Source: Candidatus Aenigmatarchaeota archaeon
GTDB lineage: Archaea; Aenigmatarchaeota; Aenigmatarchaeia; GW2011-AR5; JACRAC01
Reading direction: 5' to 3'
Assembly: GCA_016187395.1 (NCBI GenBank)
Contig: JACPJV010000006.1
Location: 1 to 62,344 of the forward strand
Length of the DNA stretch: 62,344 bases
Made by a program: the position numbers and the translations under genes. Every line of letters starts with the position of its first letter. The first letter of the stretch is position 1. The notes under the pieces were generated by a model. That model had not been told where the DNA came from and did not search any database. It saw only the letters and a list, made by a program, of their open reading frames with translations. Shown here in pieces: positions 9,626-19,592 of this stretch.

Positions 9626-10500
9626 ATGGACGAGATGGAAATTATTAAAATTCTAAGACGCAGATTGCACAAGCCGCGCTATCTGAAAACATGGCTCGAT
9701 GAAGACTGCGAGATTATCGAATCTCCGAAGGGGTTTCTTCTTGCAACAGTAGATACGGCATCGGAAGGCGCTGATTTTCCATCGGACGCACCAAATGACT
9801 CTATAGGATATTTCTGCACTTCGCTGAGTCTTAGTGATATAGCTGCCTGTGGAGGAATTCCACTAGGCTAATTGGAGGTGATACAAATTCCTCGCATGAA
9901 TTCAGTCTTTCCGTAGTTAGTCTGGGAAATGTCGAGAAGAATCATGTATTACGCAGGCACAAGGCAAGAGTCGGGGACTTGGTTGGTGTGACAGGAGAAC
10001 TCAGCAGATTTAACGAAGGTTTTTTCGCTTACAAACAAGGGGGCGCTAAAGGGGTCGATTTTCAAAGAATGTTGGTGCAAAAACCACCGATAGAAAAAGG
10101 TAGAATATTGGCTTCTTCTGGATGCACTAGTTGCATAGACCTTCCCGACGGGCTTATAAAAGCATTGAACGATACCGCGGGAGATTATGGATTTGTGATT
10201 GATGATTCTGAAATCCCTGTGAACATGGGAGATTATAAGGCAAGTGGTATGAAAATAAGGTATAGGCATGAAATGGCATCGTACCCGGCTGGGGATATCG
10301 AATTGTTATTCACCATCCCAGAAAAAAGGAGGGGAAGTCTTGAAGAAAAATTCGGATATGCTGGATTGAAAATTTACTGGATTGGTAAGGTTGTTTCTAA
10401 ACCAGGTATTCATATCGATTCAGGAGGCGGCAAATTGCTTGAACCAGGGGTTGCCGGTTTTGTCCATCGATTCAAAGGAAAAATGCTTTTCGACAGGTGA
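9626..10500 (+). pseudogene. thiL: Thiamine-monophosphate kinase / AIR synthase-like gene, disrupted by internal deletion and frameshift
   Basis: Frame 1: LATVDTASEGADFPSD...TSLSLSDIAACGGIPLG*; then a different frame: IGGDTNSSHEFSLSVVSLGNVEKNHVLRRHKARVGDLVGVTGELS... Confidence 0.75.
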
Positions 10501-11030
10501 TGGTTATGAGCGATGAACTGCTAGATATTGTGGATGGGAAAAATGTAGTTATTGGGCAAGAAAAGCGTGATGTTGCACATTCCAAAGGTCTTTTCCACAG
10601 GGCTGTTAACATTTTCATTTTCAATCCAGAAGGCAAGATTTTTTTGCAGAAGAGAAGCGCAAACAAGGACGTATGCCCATCAACTTGGGATCTCAGCGCC
10701 TCAGAAACCTTGAAGTCAGGAGAGGACCATCATCAGGCAGCTATGAGAGGTGTTCAGGAGGAACTTGGAATAAAACCCAGGCTCATCAAAATCAGAGGCA
10801 TTCATTTACAGAAGAACGAGTATTTCAACGGCAGAATAAGGGATTATGAGTTTGTTGAGTTGTACAAGGCTGTTCATGAAGGGAAGATAAATCTGGATAA
10901 AGATGAAATTGCTGAGGGTCGTTTCTTCGATGCAGAAGAGATAAAGAGAACGCTGAAGGATAACAAGAATAAATTTACCCCATGGTTTCTTGATGAATGG
11001 AAGTTCATGGAAGAGAACAATTTAGTTTAG
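10500..11030 (+). CDS. NUDIX hydrolase (IPP isomerase-like subgroup)
   Basis: Nudix box region ...SGEDHHQAAMRGVQEELGI; FHRAVNIFIFNPEGKIFLQKRS. Confidence 0.88.
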   Translation: MVMSDELLDIVDGKNVVIGQEKRDVAHSKGLFHRAVNIFIFNPEGKIFLQKRSANKDVCPSTWDLSASETLKSGEDHHQAAMRGVQEELGIKPRLIKIRGIHLQKNEYFNGRIRDYEFVELYKAVHEGKINLDKDEIAEGRFFDAEEIKRTLKDNKNKFTPWFLDEWKFMEENNLV

Positions 11031-11177
11031 ACTCCACGGATCCTTTTATATCAACAACCGAGATTGTTCTTTCTGATTCCCAGGATTCCAATCTTTTTTT
11101 GGCTTGGCCATATATGGCGTAGGAGTCACAAAGCTATTAAACGCTTCTGCTGCACCTAATTTTTAGGTAGAGGAACA

Positions 11178-11621
11178 ATGCCCAGAAAAATCCTCTTCGT
11201 CTGCATGTACAACGCAGGACGAAGTCCTTTTGCGGAGTATGCGATGAGGCAGGCGCTGGATGAAAGAGGAATAGAAGGCGTAGAAGTCTATTCCGCAGGG
11301 CTGAGCGAAGGAACAAGGGAATCTTTGCCTGCACCGTCCCCGGTTTTAGAGGCATCAATGAAATTAGGCGTCAACGTAGCGGGGCACCGCAGGAAGCGGC
11401 TTACAGAGGAAATGGTGAAGAGGGCGAACGAGATATACGTCTTCGAAAGGGAGCATCAGAGGCAAATACAGGCGGCGTATCCGGAAGCTGAGTGGAAGGT
11501 TTACGTGCTTAGAGAAATTCAGGACCTGAAAGGAACGCCCGTTGAAACGCATGTGAAACATCTCAGGGAAATCAGGGATGCGGTGGAAGAGCTGGTTGAA
11601 AAAGAAATTGCCGCAGGATAG
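11178..11621 (+). CDS. Low-molecular-weight protein-tyrosine phosphatase / arsenate reductase family
   Basis: CMYNAGRSP CX5R P-loop near the N-terminus. Confidence 0.88.
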   Translation: MPRKILFVCMYNAGRSPFAEYAMRQALDERGIEGVEVYSAGLSEGTRESLPAPSPVLEASMKLGVNVAGHRRKRLTEEMVKRANEIYVFEREHQRQIQAAYPEAEWKVYVLREIQDLKGTPVETHVKHLREIRDAVEELVEKEIAAG

Positions 11622-13310
11622 CTATCTGAATTTCTCAACATCCTCCTTAATCCTCTTCACGAAATCCTCCACCTTCACGCCGTATTCAACCTTCCCTTCC
11701 CTTGTTCTTACTGCGATTGTGCCTTTCTCCTCCTCCTTGCCGCCTGTGATAATCATAAATGGAATTTTCTGGAGCTGCGCCTCTCTTATTTTATATTGGA
11801 TTGTATGAGATTGCTCATCAAGTTCTGTTCTTATTCCAGCTTCCTTAAGCTTTTCCAAAATGCCTTCCGCATAATCCCTGTTTTCATCAGATATCGGCAG
11901 AATCTTGACCTGCACAGGCGCGAGCCAGAGAGGGAATTTTCCCTGATAATGCTCGACTAATATTCCTATAAATCTCTCAAGGCTTCCATAGATTGCGCGG
12001 TGGATTATCACAGGCCTGTGGTTCTTGCCATCCTCGCCGACGTAGCTGACGTCGAACCGCTCAGGCATCTGGAAATCCGCCTGTATGGTTGCCAGTTGCC
12101 AGAACCTGCCCAACGAGTCCTTGATATGGAAATCTATCTTCGGGCCATAGAATGATCCTTCGCCTGCGTTAACCTTGTATTTCAGCTTTTTCTCTTTCAG
12201 CGCATTCTCAAGCGCCCTTTCTGCCTTGTCCCATAATTTCCTGTCGCCCATGGATTTCTCAGGCCTCGTGGATAATTCCACGCGATATTCAAAGCCGAAT
12301 GTCTTATAGAAATAATCCACCAGCTCCACTGCTTTCGCAAGCTCATCTTCAAGCTGGTCCTCGCGGACAAAGAGATGCGCGTCATCCTGCGTAAGCGCGC
12401 GCACCCTGAATAAGCCCGAGAGCACGCCGCTCAGTTCGTTCCTATGAACAAGACCAAACTCTGCGAGCCGCAGAGGCAGATCCTTGTAGCTGCGCGAGCG
12501 TGTCTTGAAAACTAAAATAGCGCCAGGGCAGTTCATCGGCTTTACCGCATAATCATCTTCATCGACAGTCGTGAAGAACATATTGTCCTTGTAATGCTCC
12601 CAGTGCCCGCTTATCTGCCATATAGCCTTGCTCATCACAAGCGGCGTCTTCAGTTCCTGGTAGCCGCGCTCCAGCTGGATTTTTCTGGAAAACTGCTCCA
12701 GTATATTTCTTATTATCATGCCTTTGTGGTGGAAAAAAACCATGCCAGGCGCAACCTCGTGGAAGCTGTATAGATCAAGGTTCTGCCCGATAATCCTGTG
12801 GTCGCTGTCACTCAGTTTTTCTGCCTCTATCGTAGGCCTCTTGCCAAGCCTCTGGACAGTTGATTTTATCCCTGCGCTTTCTTTTCCCGCCTTGCCTTCA
12901 GCTGCGCCATAAACCCGCGACTGCTCTGCAAGCGGATGGCCCTTGACTGACAAAGCCAGTTTCTTGTTCCATCCGAAAGGAGCGCGATGAACTTCAATCT
13001 TATTCTTTTTCGCCTCCTCTTCCATTGCCTTTATGATTTTAATTGCGTCAGCAGGCTTTGCTAAATTTGCACTTAGATGAGCGAACGGATAGATGAGTAT
13101 GACGTTCGCCTTTATCTTTTTGAGGAATTCCTTTGCATCCCCGATAACTTTTTCCGCAATGCCTTCTTTATCCCCTTTCTCCACGCACGTGAAAAGAACC
13201 AGAGCATCTTCCAGCCGGTGTTTTTTCCTCTCCACAGATTCCGCTCCCTTTATTTCCTTCTCCAGCGGCTCATATTCTATCCAATCCACGTGCGTCTGAA
13301 GTATGCGCAT
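11622..13310 (-). CDS. thrS: Threonyl-tRNA synthetase (archaeal N-terminal editing domain type)
   Basis: Class II motifs: MNCPGAILVFKTRSRSYKDLPLRLAEFGLVHRNELSGVLSGLFRVRALTQDDAHLF; C-terminal anticodon-binding domain. Confidence 0.97.
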   Translation of the reverse strand: MRILQTHVDWIEYEPLEKEIKGAESVERKKHRLEDALVLFTCVEKGDKEGIAEKVIGDAKEFLKKIKANVILIYPFAHLSANLAKPADAIKIIKAMEEEAKKNKIEVHRAPFGWNKKLALSVKGHPLAEQSRVYGAAEGKAGKESAGIKSTVQRLGKRPTIEAEKLSDSDHRIIGQNLDLYSFHEVAPGMVFFHHKGMIIRNILEQFSRKIQLERGYQELKTPLVMSKAIWQISGHWEHYKDNMFFTTVDEDDYAVKPMNCPGAILVFKTRSRSYKDLPLRLAEFGLVHRNELSGVLSGLFRVRALTQDDAHLFVREDQLEDELAKAVELVDYFYKTFGFEYRVELSTRPEKSMGDRKLWDKAERALENALKEKKLKYKVNAGEGSFYGPKIDFHIKDSLGRFWQLATIQADFQMPERFDVSYVGEDGKNHRPVIIHRAIYGSLERFIGILVEHYQGKFPLWLAPVQVKILPISDENRDYAEGILEKLKEAGIRTELDEQSHTIQYKIREAQLQKIPFMIITGGKEEEKGTIAVRTREGKVEYGVKVEDFVKRIKEDVEKFR

Positions 13311-13358
13311 AAGATCAATTCACTATAAGTATAGAAAAAGTACTAATTAAAATGCGAA

Positions 13359-13622
13359 TCATCCCATCGTATAAGGAGTAGTGGTAAGTTCCTCAGGACC
13401 GCCACAGGGTCTTCTTTCATTCAAAACCCTGTATCTTCCATCCTCTGTCTTTAATGTGAGCTCTGTGCCGACAGGATATCTTCCTATGTGCGCATGCCTC
13501 AGGGGGACTTCTCTGCCGTTCTCTGTCCTTATAAAAGGACCGTGTCTTCCCATCCCTACAATTGTTGTAAATGGTGTTCCTGAATTGTTCTTTCCCATTC
13601 CCAATTTATGGGATAGAAACAT
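13359..13622 (-). CDS. Hypothetical protein
   Basis: 87-aa ORF with no competing ORF of better quality; family not recognised. Confidence 0.45.
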   Translation of the reverse strand: MFLSHKLGMGKNNSGTPFTTIVGMGRHGPFIRTENGREVPLRHAHIGRYPVGTELTLKTEDGRYRVLNERRPCGGPEELTTTPYTMG

Positions 13623-13649
13623 ATTTAATCGTTTAATTCAAGTAATCGC

Positions 13650-14444
13650 ATGAAAATCATTTCAATTCTTCCTATATTATCAATACTAATTGTAGCTGGT
13701 TGCGTGGGGCAGACAAGCCAGAACGTCGGAGAGCTTTTTCTGGGTTACGCAGAAAAGTCAGCTTCCATAGATAATTACCGGATCCACTATGAAACAGACT
13801 ACCGAATAGAGGGATCGGGCCAGTCGCTGGATTTGGATGGAGAGATGCTCATAAACGAGCAAGGCGATGATTCTTACGTGTTCTATAGCTTCCAGGATCC
13901 AACTTCCCTGAGAACTGTAGAATCGCACGTATACAAGATAGACAGCAACATCTATTCATGCGTCTGGGAAAAAGGCTCGACGCAAAAAAGATGCATAGAA
14001 ACGAAAAACGTGCCGGAAGACCTTGCGCCAGACCCTGTGCAGGAGCGAAGGCAAATACAGGCGCTTCTTGACGAAGGCGTTGTCACACTTGCATACGAAG
14101 GGAGAAAATCAGCCGCCGGATACAATTGCGACAGCATTGTTATTGAATATGATCTTGACAAGCTGAAAGAAAAAGCCCCTCTTGCAGCAATAGGGAGCGA
14201 GATAACATTCATGCGGCAATCGCAGTGTTACGAAATAGATTCAGGCCTTCCATTGATAATGACCCTGAATATGCGCCTCCTTCAAGGGGATGGCGCAATT
14301 GAAAGCACACTTGCAACAACAGCCACTGAATTTTCAAGGGTAAATTCAGAAATAAGCCTTCCGGAAGATGTTGAGATAGCAGACCTGGGGTCAGGGGTTT
14401 TCGGAAACATAACAGGATTTGGAACCAATGAATCTGAGGAATAG
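13650..14444 (+). CDS. Exported lipoprotein, LolA-like outer-membrane-carrier-type fold suspected
   Basis: Signal peptide with lipobox-like LIVAGCVGQ; DNYRIHYETDYRIEGSGQS...GYNCDSIVIEYDL. Confidence 0.65.
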   Translation: MKIISILPILSILIVAGCVGQTSQNVGELFLGYAEKSASIDNYRIHYETDYRIEGSGQSLDLDGEMLINEQGDDSYVFYSFQDPTSLRTVESHVYKIDSNIYSCVWEKGSTQKRCIETKNVPEDLAPDPVQERRQIQALLDEGVVTLAYEGRKSAAGYNCDSIVIEYDLDKLKEKAPLAAIGSEITFMRQSQCYEIDSGLPLIMTLNMRLLQGDGAIESTLATTATEFSRVNSEISLPEDVEIADLGSGVFGNITGFGTNESEE

Positions 14445-14456
14445 AGGACAACCGCA

Positions 14457-14744
14457 TCAGCAAAATCCCTGAGTAAGTTCAAGTTCAGGATCCATAGGTG
14501 TAATTGCAACGAATCTCGGTTTCCCAAGTCTTCTGAATTCCTTGGGGGTTAAGTTGTATCCAAGACCTTCTCCACAGTAAGCGGCTCTTTTTTCATCAGC
14601 ATCCACTAATCTCATAGTATAACGCCTCCCTACCAGAATTACGCCGTCACCTTCACCCGAAACATCTTCATCTTCATATGGAAGAACCTCAATCAGTGTT
14701 CCAATCTGATCAACAATCATGTTTCTCCTTCCAAAAAGTCGCAT
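14457..14744 (-). CDS. Hypothetical protein
   Basis: 95-aa ORF between well-supported genes. Confidence 0.45.
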   Translation of the reverse strand: MRLFGRRNMIVDQIGTLIEVLPYEDEDVSGEGDGVILVGRRYTMRLVDADEKRAAYCGEGLGYNLTPKEFRRLGKPRFVAITPMDPELELTQGFC

Positions 14745-14760
14745 AGAATCACAGCAGGAT

Positions 14761-15588
14761 CTACTTCACAGGCTTTGCCTGCTTCCATACCATGTCGTAA
14801 ACTGGCTCCAGGAATCTGGAAGAGGCGTGAGAGCTTTGCGTCCAAAAAGCAATGTCCTGCGTAGGATGAGTCTTCGCATCATCTGTAAGGCCCATCAGGA
14901 ACTCATTCCCGTCAACTATTACGCAATGTCCGAGTATTTTATCAACGTTCTCAATACTCGATACGTCTCTGACATCTGCATACTTGGCAAGCAGTTTTGC
15001 CTGCTCGCCGGTATTTTTCTCGATAGGGGCAAGAATTTTGATCTTCACCCCATTTTCAGAAAGTCTTTTGAACAGAAGCATCTTATTCTCGGCAGTTTCA
15101 TTCAACATGTTTGGAGTTAGAAGCATCTTTACGTGCTTCTTCGATCTTTTCATCATGCTTTCCAGATGCTGGTGCAGCGCATATCTGCCTTTAATGGAGC
15201 CTGATAATTCTTCCGGCTGCACAACCTTCATGCTGCCTTTATGCAGCTTCTGCAACTCCCTGATAATATCCGAATTTTTCATCCTGTCTATCTTGTGCAC
15301 CCGCTCTTCAGTCATTTCCCTTATGCGCTTTTTAGCCCTGTCGAATGCCTCATGCGGAGCCACAGCAACATAGCGCATAGGTTTTCCAGGCTGGACTATG
15401 ACAAAGCCCAGATCTGCAAGTGATTGCAGAACATCATAGCATCTTGATCTGGGAACATTAGAAATATCTGACAACTCTCCGGCCGTGGATGCGCCGCGAG
15501 AAAGCAGCGCTGCCCAGAGGTTTCTCTGATACTTATTAAGGCCTATAGCCCTCAACGCATCCATAGTTTTCGACGAAGCAAGTACCAT
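14761..15588 (-). CDS. TrmB-family transcriptional regulator
   Basis: IGLNKYQRNLWAALLSRGASTAGELSDISNVPRSRCYDVLQSLADLGFV wHTH plus sugar-binding-like C-terminus; start trimmed to MVLASSKTM. Confidence 0.85.
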   Translation of the reverse strand: MVLASSKTMDALRAIGLNKYQRNLWAALLSRGASTAGELSDISNVPRSRCYDVLQSLADLGFVIVQPGKPMRYVAVAPHEAFDRAKKRIREMTEERVHKIDRMKNSDIIRELQKLHKGSMKVVQPEELSGSIKGRYALHQHLESMMKRSKKHVKMLLTPNMLNETAENKMLLFKRLSENGVKIKILAPIEKNTGEQAKLLAKYADVRDVSSIENVDKILGHCVIVDGNEFLMGLTDDAKTHPTQDIAFWTQSSHASSRFLEPVYDMVWKQAKPVK

Positions 15589-15600
15589 CGTACCACACCC

Positions 15601-15624
15601 CACGGTGCGTTGCAACGCACCGTG
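15601..15624. promoter_or_regulatory. Perfect 24-bp palindrome, putative operator upstream of the TrmB-like gene
   Basis: cacggtgcgttg|caacgcaccgtg, 12 nt upstream of the chosen start codon. Confidence 0.6.
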
Positions 15625-15883
15625 CATTCGTTAGCACAACTCACACTACTATTTAGTGGATTCTGATTTTTAAGCTTTAAATCCCTTTTGCACCCAGCTT
15701 AATTATTATAAAGTGGCTAATATCAGCCCTTTTCATAACCTATAGGCGAGAACTATTAAAAGGTTTTTTGCGTGCATTGAAAACGTATGCTTAAAAACAT
15801 TTGCTATCGATATGCGTATATACGGTCATACGAAAGGCTTAAATAATTTACTTTATAGTAATGACTTTCGATAGGTGAAAAAA

Positions 15884-16624
15884 ATGAGTGGTGAAGACGT
15901 GGATAAAACTTTCATGACCAGGGAAGATTTGAGAAAACCAGGAGAAGAGAAACGCCGAAAAGTCATTGTACACAGGGTTACATTCCAGAGACCCGAAGAG
16001 GCCCTGGTGAGCCATACTATCAAGGAAGGAGACATGGCAACAAAAGTGGTGAGAAAAATATATGATTATACCCTTCAAAGAATGGCAGAGGGGGAAAGAC
16101 CGGATTATGTAGCTGACATGAAAGAAGATGAAGAGGTTGTCAAGAGAATTCTGCTTAAGAGATTCGATGCAAATGACAGCGATGATATCGAAACAATCCG
16201 CTGGCTTCATAAAACAAGAGAGGGCTTGGTGTATTCTGCAGCAAGGCTTTTTGTCAGTCCAGAATGCAGGCAGGTTTCCAGGACCCACGCAAATATTGTT
16301 CTTAAGGCAAGATTAGCAGAAGGAAGCGGTGGAGTAGTGGAAGAATACTTTGAGTTGCACGATTTGCCTCCGTACAGGGGTGTGCCAAAAACCCGCGTTT
16401 ACAGGGACCATCTTTTCGGAGAATTTTCAACTGAACAGCGCGAGAGATTAATAGCGGCAGGAATCGTAAGGCACGGAACTCAGGATAGTGATTTGGTTAG
16501 AGTCCCGTACAAAGTAGTCCCAGGAAAGCCCTGGAAGCTTCGGGATCAGGACGTAGTAGGTCTTGGTGGGGAGATAGGACAGGACGTCAAACTCACTTAT
16601 TCTGTAACCGCAGAATATGAATAA
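15884..16624 (+). CDS. Hypothetical protein
   Basis: ~246-aa ORF beginning MSGEDVDKTFMTREDLRK; GGTG-type ribosome-binding sequence upstream; family not recognised. Confidence 0.6.
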   Translation: MSGEDVDKTFMTREDLRKPGEEKRRKVIVHRVTFQRPEEALVSHTIKEGDMATKVVRKIYDYTLQRMAEGERPDYVADMKEDEEVVKRILLKRFDANDSDDIETIRWLHKTREGLVYSAARLFVSPECRQVSRTHANIVLKARLAEGSGGVVEEYFELHDLPPYRGVPKTRVYRDHLFGEFSTEQRERLIAAGIVRHGTQDSDLVRVPYKVVPGKPWKLRDQDVVGLGGEIGQDVKLTYSVTAEYE

Positions 16625-16626
16625 AT

Positions 16627-16695
16627 AGCTTTGTAGAAATTCTTAGATTTCGAGAGCGGCTTCCTAATGATTTCGGCAAGGATTTCTACAGAGCT
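16627..16695 (+). other. Long-stem hairpin immediately after the 15884-16624 stop codon (terminator or small RNA?)
   Basis: agctttgtagaaat (16627-16640) pairs with atttctacagagct (16682-16695), 14 bp with one G-U. Confidence 0.4.
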
Positions 16696-16834
16696 GTTAT
16701 TTTTAATGTGAAACAAGGATCCCATGCGAATCGAAGATTCGCATGTACAGGTGAACCAAAGGTTCACCTTGTAAAGCTGCAGGTTTTGCGAGGAGGCTTC
16801 CGCAGATAAAAGATGACCAACTCAATGAATTTAA

Positions 16835-16927
16835 TGTGAAACAAGGAAATAATACCGGCATATCCTTGTTTCACAGTATAGTGCACAAGGAATTACCATA
16901 TCCCAACTTATTCCTTGTAGCACTATA
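16835..16927 (+). repeat. Double-hairpin repeat element, copy 1
   Basis: tgtgaaacaagga-(aataataccggcata)-tccttgtttcaca, then tatagtgc acaaggaat ... attccttgt a gcactata with one bulged A. Confidence 0.85.
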
Positions 16928-16952
16928 TAAGCTTCTTCTAGCGTCTATTTTT

Positions 16953-17828
16953 ATGCCGAGGAGGAAAGAAAGAAACAGGAAGAAGAAGGGAAGGATGAAT
17001 ATTCTTCTGGTTGCAAAACAGAACCCCACCGGAATAAAGGCTGCGAAGGCTGTTTACAAAAGGCTTCATGAATTCGCAGACGTGCACCTTGACCTTACAA
17101 CCTCGCTGAGGCTGCGAAGGCCGAGGGGAACAGCGCTAAAGAAATTCAACGGAGATGTGATAATCACGCTTGGCGGTGACGGGACATTCCTATGGGCAGC
17201 CTACCAGGCCAAAGTTCCAATACTGCCTGTACGGATAGAGGGGCACGGCTTTCTCTGCACGATAGACTATAAGGATTTTTTGAAAGAAATGGAAAAGATA
17301 CGGCGAAGGGATTATTTCATCGAGAAAAGAATGCGACTGAAATGCACGGCTGTAAGGGAAAAACTTTTGCGGAAGATATTCGGAAAGCCTTATCCGCTTT
17401 CGCTGAATGAGATAGCGTTTGCGAGAAAAAGGCCTTCAAAAGTCCTAAATCTAAGCTTCAAAATAGACGACACTGTTTTTGACCTTACAGGCGACGGTGC
17501 TGTATTCTCAACGCCTTCCGGCTCCTCGGCATATGCTGCATCAGCAGGAGGCCCTATAATTGATCCTTCGCTGGAAGCGATAACTGTCGTACCCCTGTAT
17601 CCGTTTCATTCCCACATAAAGCCGATAATAATGCCTGCCGACAAGAAAATAGAGGTGGAGATCGTAGGAGGCGACTGCGCGCTGATAATAGACGGCCACG
17701 GAGGGGAGTACGTAAAACGAGGGGCAAAATTCTTCGTGGAGCGCGGTGATTCTGTCAAGATTGTGCACCTGAAGGAGCACAGATTCTACCACAAGTACAA
17801 GTCCTCTTTCCTGGAGCGAAAGGTTTAA
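16953..17828 (+). CDS. nadK: NAD kinase (ATP-NAD/AcoX family)
   Basis: ITLGGDGTFLWA; FSTPSGSSAYAASAGGPI; ORF start trimmed because the upstream part overlaps the repeat element. Confidence 0.92.
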   Translation: MPRRKERNRKKKGRMNILLVAKQNPTGIKAAKAVYKRLHEFADVHLDLTTSLRLRRPRGTALKKFNGDVIITLGGDGTFLWAAYQAKVPILPVRIEGHGFLCTIDYKDFLKEMEKIRRRDYFIEKRMRLKCTAVREKLLRKIFGKPYPLSLNEIAFARKRPSKVLNLSFKIDDTVFDLTGDGAVFSTPSGSSAYAASAGGPIIDPSLEAITVVPLYPFHSHIKPIIMPADKKIEVEIVGGDCALIIDGHGGEYVKRGAKFFVERGDSVKIVHLKEHRFYHKYKSSFLERKV

Positions 17829-18526
17829 AGTTCTCTCAACATTCTCATAAGCTCCTCGAAGTCTAAGTTTCTACCCAGAATCAATTCCCATGCTTCTGCG
17901 TGCACCCTATCAGTTTCCATGTCTTTTCTTGAACTTACCCATCGCCTTGCATCTTCCGGATACCTTTCCAGCATGTAAGAAAGTTCTACAAAAGAGGCAA
18001 GCGATTCCTCCACGATATATCTACGTTCATCCAATTTCTGGCCTAACTTGTAAGGAAATTTTATGGCTACAACTCCATGCGTACATTCGTGAACCAAAGT
18101 CGAATCCTCAGGAAAGTCTGCTGCTGGTATGTAACCTCCCAAAGAAAAGCAGAATTTTCTGCTCGGAACCTTTGCATAACCAGGTTCTACTCCTTTCAGT
18201 TCTATAAGAGACGTTGCAATATCTTCCTCGCGGTTCAAATCACGGAGTTCCACCAGATCTCCGTTTCTCCAAGTAGTCCCGAAAAATGGCATAAACCTGG
18301 CGTCAGTTCCGAGACTTCTTACATTCAATTCTCCAAGTTTTTCAGCATCAACCTCCCTCACATAAATGCCGTTGTGCTCTCTGTATCCGCCGAGGGACCT
18401 GTTCACATAAAGAACGACAGTTCCGTCATCTTCCCTGTCCGTAAGAACAGCTGCGCAGTCCCTGCCGAAACGGCTTCTTACGTATTCCGTGCTATCTTTA
18501 AGATGCCGCACCGAAAGCTCGTTCAT
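17825..18526 (-). CDS. Hypothetical HExxH (zincin-like) protein
   Basis: STLVHECTHGVVAIKF followed by VEESLASFVEL. Confidence 0.6.
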   Translation of the reverse strand: MNELSVRHLKDSTEYVRSRFGRDCAAVLTDREDDGTVVLYVNRSLGGYREHNGIYVREVDAEKLGELNVRSLGTDARFMPFFGTTWRNGDLVELRDLNREEDIATSLIELKGVEPGYAKVPSRKFCFSLGGYIPAADFPEDSTLVHECTHGVVAIKFPYKLGQKLDERRYIVEESLASFVELSYMLERYPEDARRWVSSRKDMETDRVHAEAWELILGRNLDFEELMRMLREL

Positions 18527-18574
18527 GCCTTATATAACGAACCGAAACCTTTTAATGATTTTCGCTACTCTAAA

Positions 18575-19414
18575 ATGGTAACAAAAGGTGCTTATATGGA
18601 TGTAAATGTTTCGTCGGATGTTGGGGATATTTATCGTTCGATGCGCCCGCTCTTTACGAAAGGCGACGTAGAAGGGCTTGCCAGAGTTAGGCAGGTCGGA
18701 AGAGAACTCGGCCATTACGGTATTACAGAGGATTCAGCTGTTTACATGCATGCCCTTGAACATGGGTACGATCCAGAACAGATGACCGTGGATGAATGGC
18801 GTGCAAGGGCATCGGAGCTCGTGAATGAGGAAGATCATGTTGCTGCTTTAGGTAATTGCCTGCGTTATGGAAGATTGTCTCCTTTCGGAGAAGGTTTAGA
18901 TGAACGTGCCAGATATTTTCTTCATATTTATCCCGGTCTTATGGGCAGTATTTATGAACGTGTTGAAGAACTGCGTCTTAAACAAGGCCATGAAAAGGAA
19001 TCCAGTGAGCAGATTCCCTCGGAAAGTATGCTTGCTGAAAGTCTTGTGCGCTTGATGGCAAAGGCTGCAACCGCTGGAGAAAGAGAAGGCGCCAGAAGGC
19101 GCGTTCTGGATGCATTGAGTAATGTATTCTACAGATGTCTCGGTAATTGCCTACATATCGGATGGTTTGACATAAGGCTTCTTGCACTTGAGGAAGCCAG
19201 CGGTAATCACGGCGCTGTTATAAGGGCTTACAGACCCGTTGTTGAAAGGCTTCTGGATGAGGGACAAGAAGAGCGGGCAAAGACCATTGCTGAGATGGCA
19301 GGGATAGGCCTGTCTCTACCTGAGCCAAGGCCGAAAGTGACGTCAACATCTAATTTTGGACTTGATCCTCCTATCATGTCATTTCGTAGCGATTTAGTAG
19401 GGAGGCGCGACTAA
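18575..19414 (+). CDS. Hypothetical protein
   Basis: Long + strand ORF; start trimmed to MVTKGAYMDVNVSSD. The upstream part of the ORF is antisense to 17825-18526. Confidence 0.6.
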   Translation: MVTKGAYMDVNVSSDVGDIYRSMRPLFTKGDVEGLARVRQVGRELGHYGITEDSAVYMHALEHGYDPEQMTVDEWRARASELVNEEDHVAALGNCLRYGRLSPFGEGLDERARYFLHIYPGLMGSIYERVEELRLKQGHEKESSEQIPSESMLAESLVRLMAKAATAGEREGARRRVLDALSNVFYRCLGNCLHIGWFDIRLLALEEASGNHGAVIRAYRPVVERLLDEGQEERAKTIAEMAGIGLSLPEPRPKVTSTSNFGLDPPIMSFRSDLVGRRD

Positions 19415-19436
19415 ACGAACTTATATCCTCTTTTTC

Positions 19437-19534
19437 TATATAGTGAAGCAAATTAATAATCCCGACTGGGAAATTTGCTTCACATATAGTGAGCAAGGAA
19501 ATATAATATCCTGATTATTCCTTGCATCACTATA
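19437..19534 (+). repeat. Double-hairpin repeat element, copy 2 (divergent stems)
   Basis: gtgaagcaaatt-(aataatcccgactggg)-aatttgcttcac then tatagtga gcaaggaa ... ttccttgc a tcactata. Confidence 0.8.
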
Positions 19535-19592
19535 AATGCAAATGGCTGTTCAGGTAAATCATATTTAAATCGCTGAACAGCCAAGCGGTTTT

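Noticed and set aside
18077-18574. N-terminal extension of the 445-aa ORF
   Set aside because: Antisense to the HExxH ORF 17825-18526; the downstream ATG at 18575 gives a more plausible protein.
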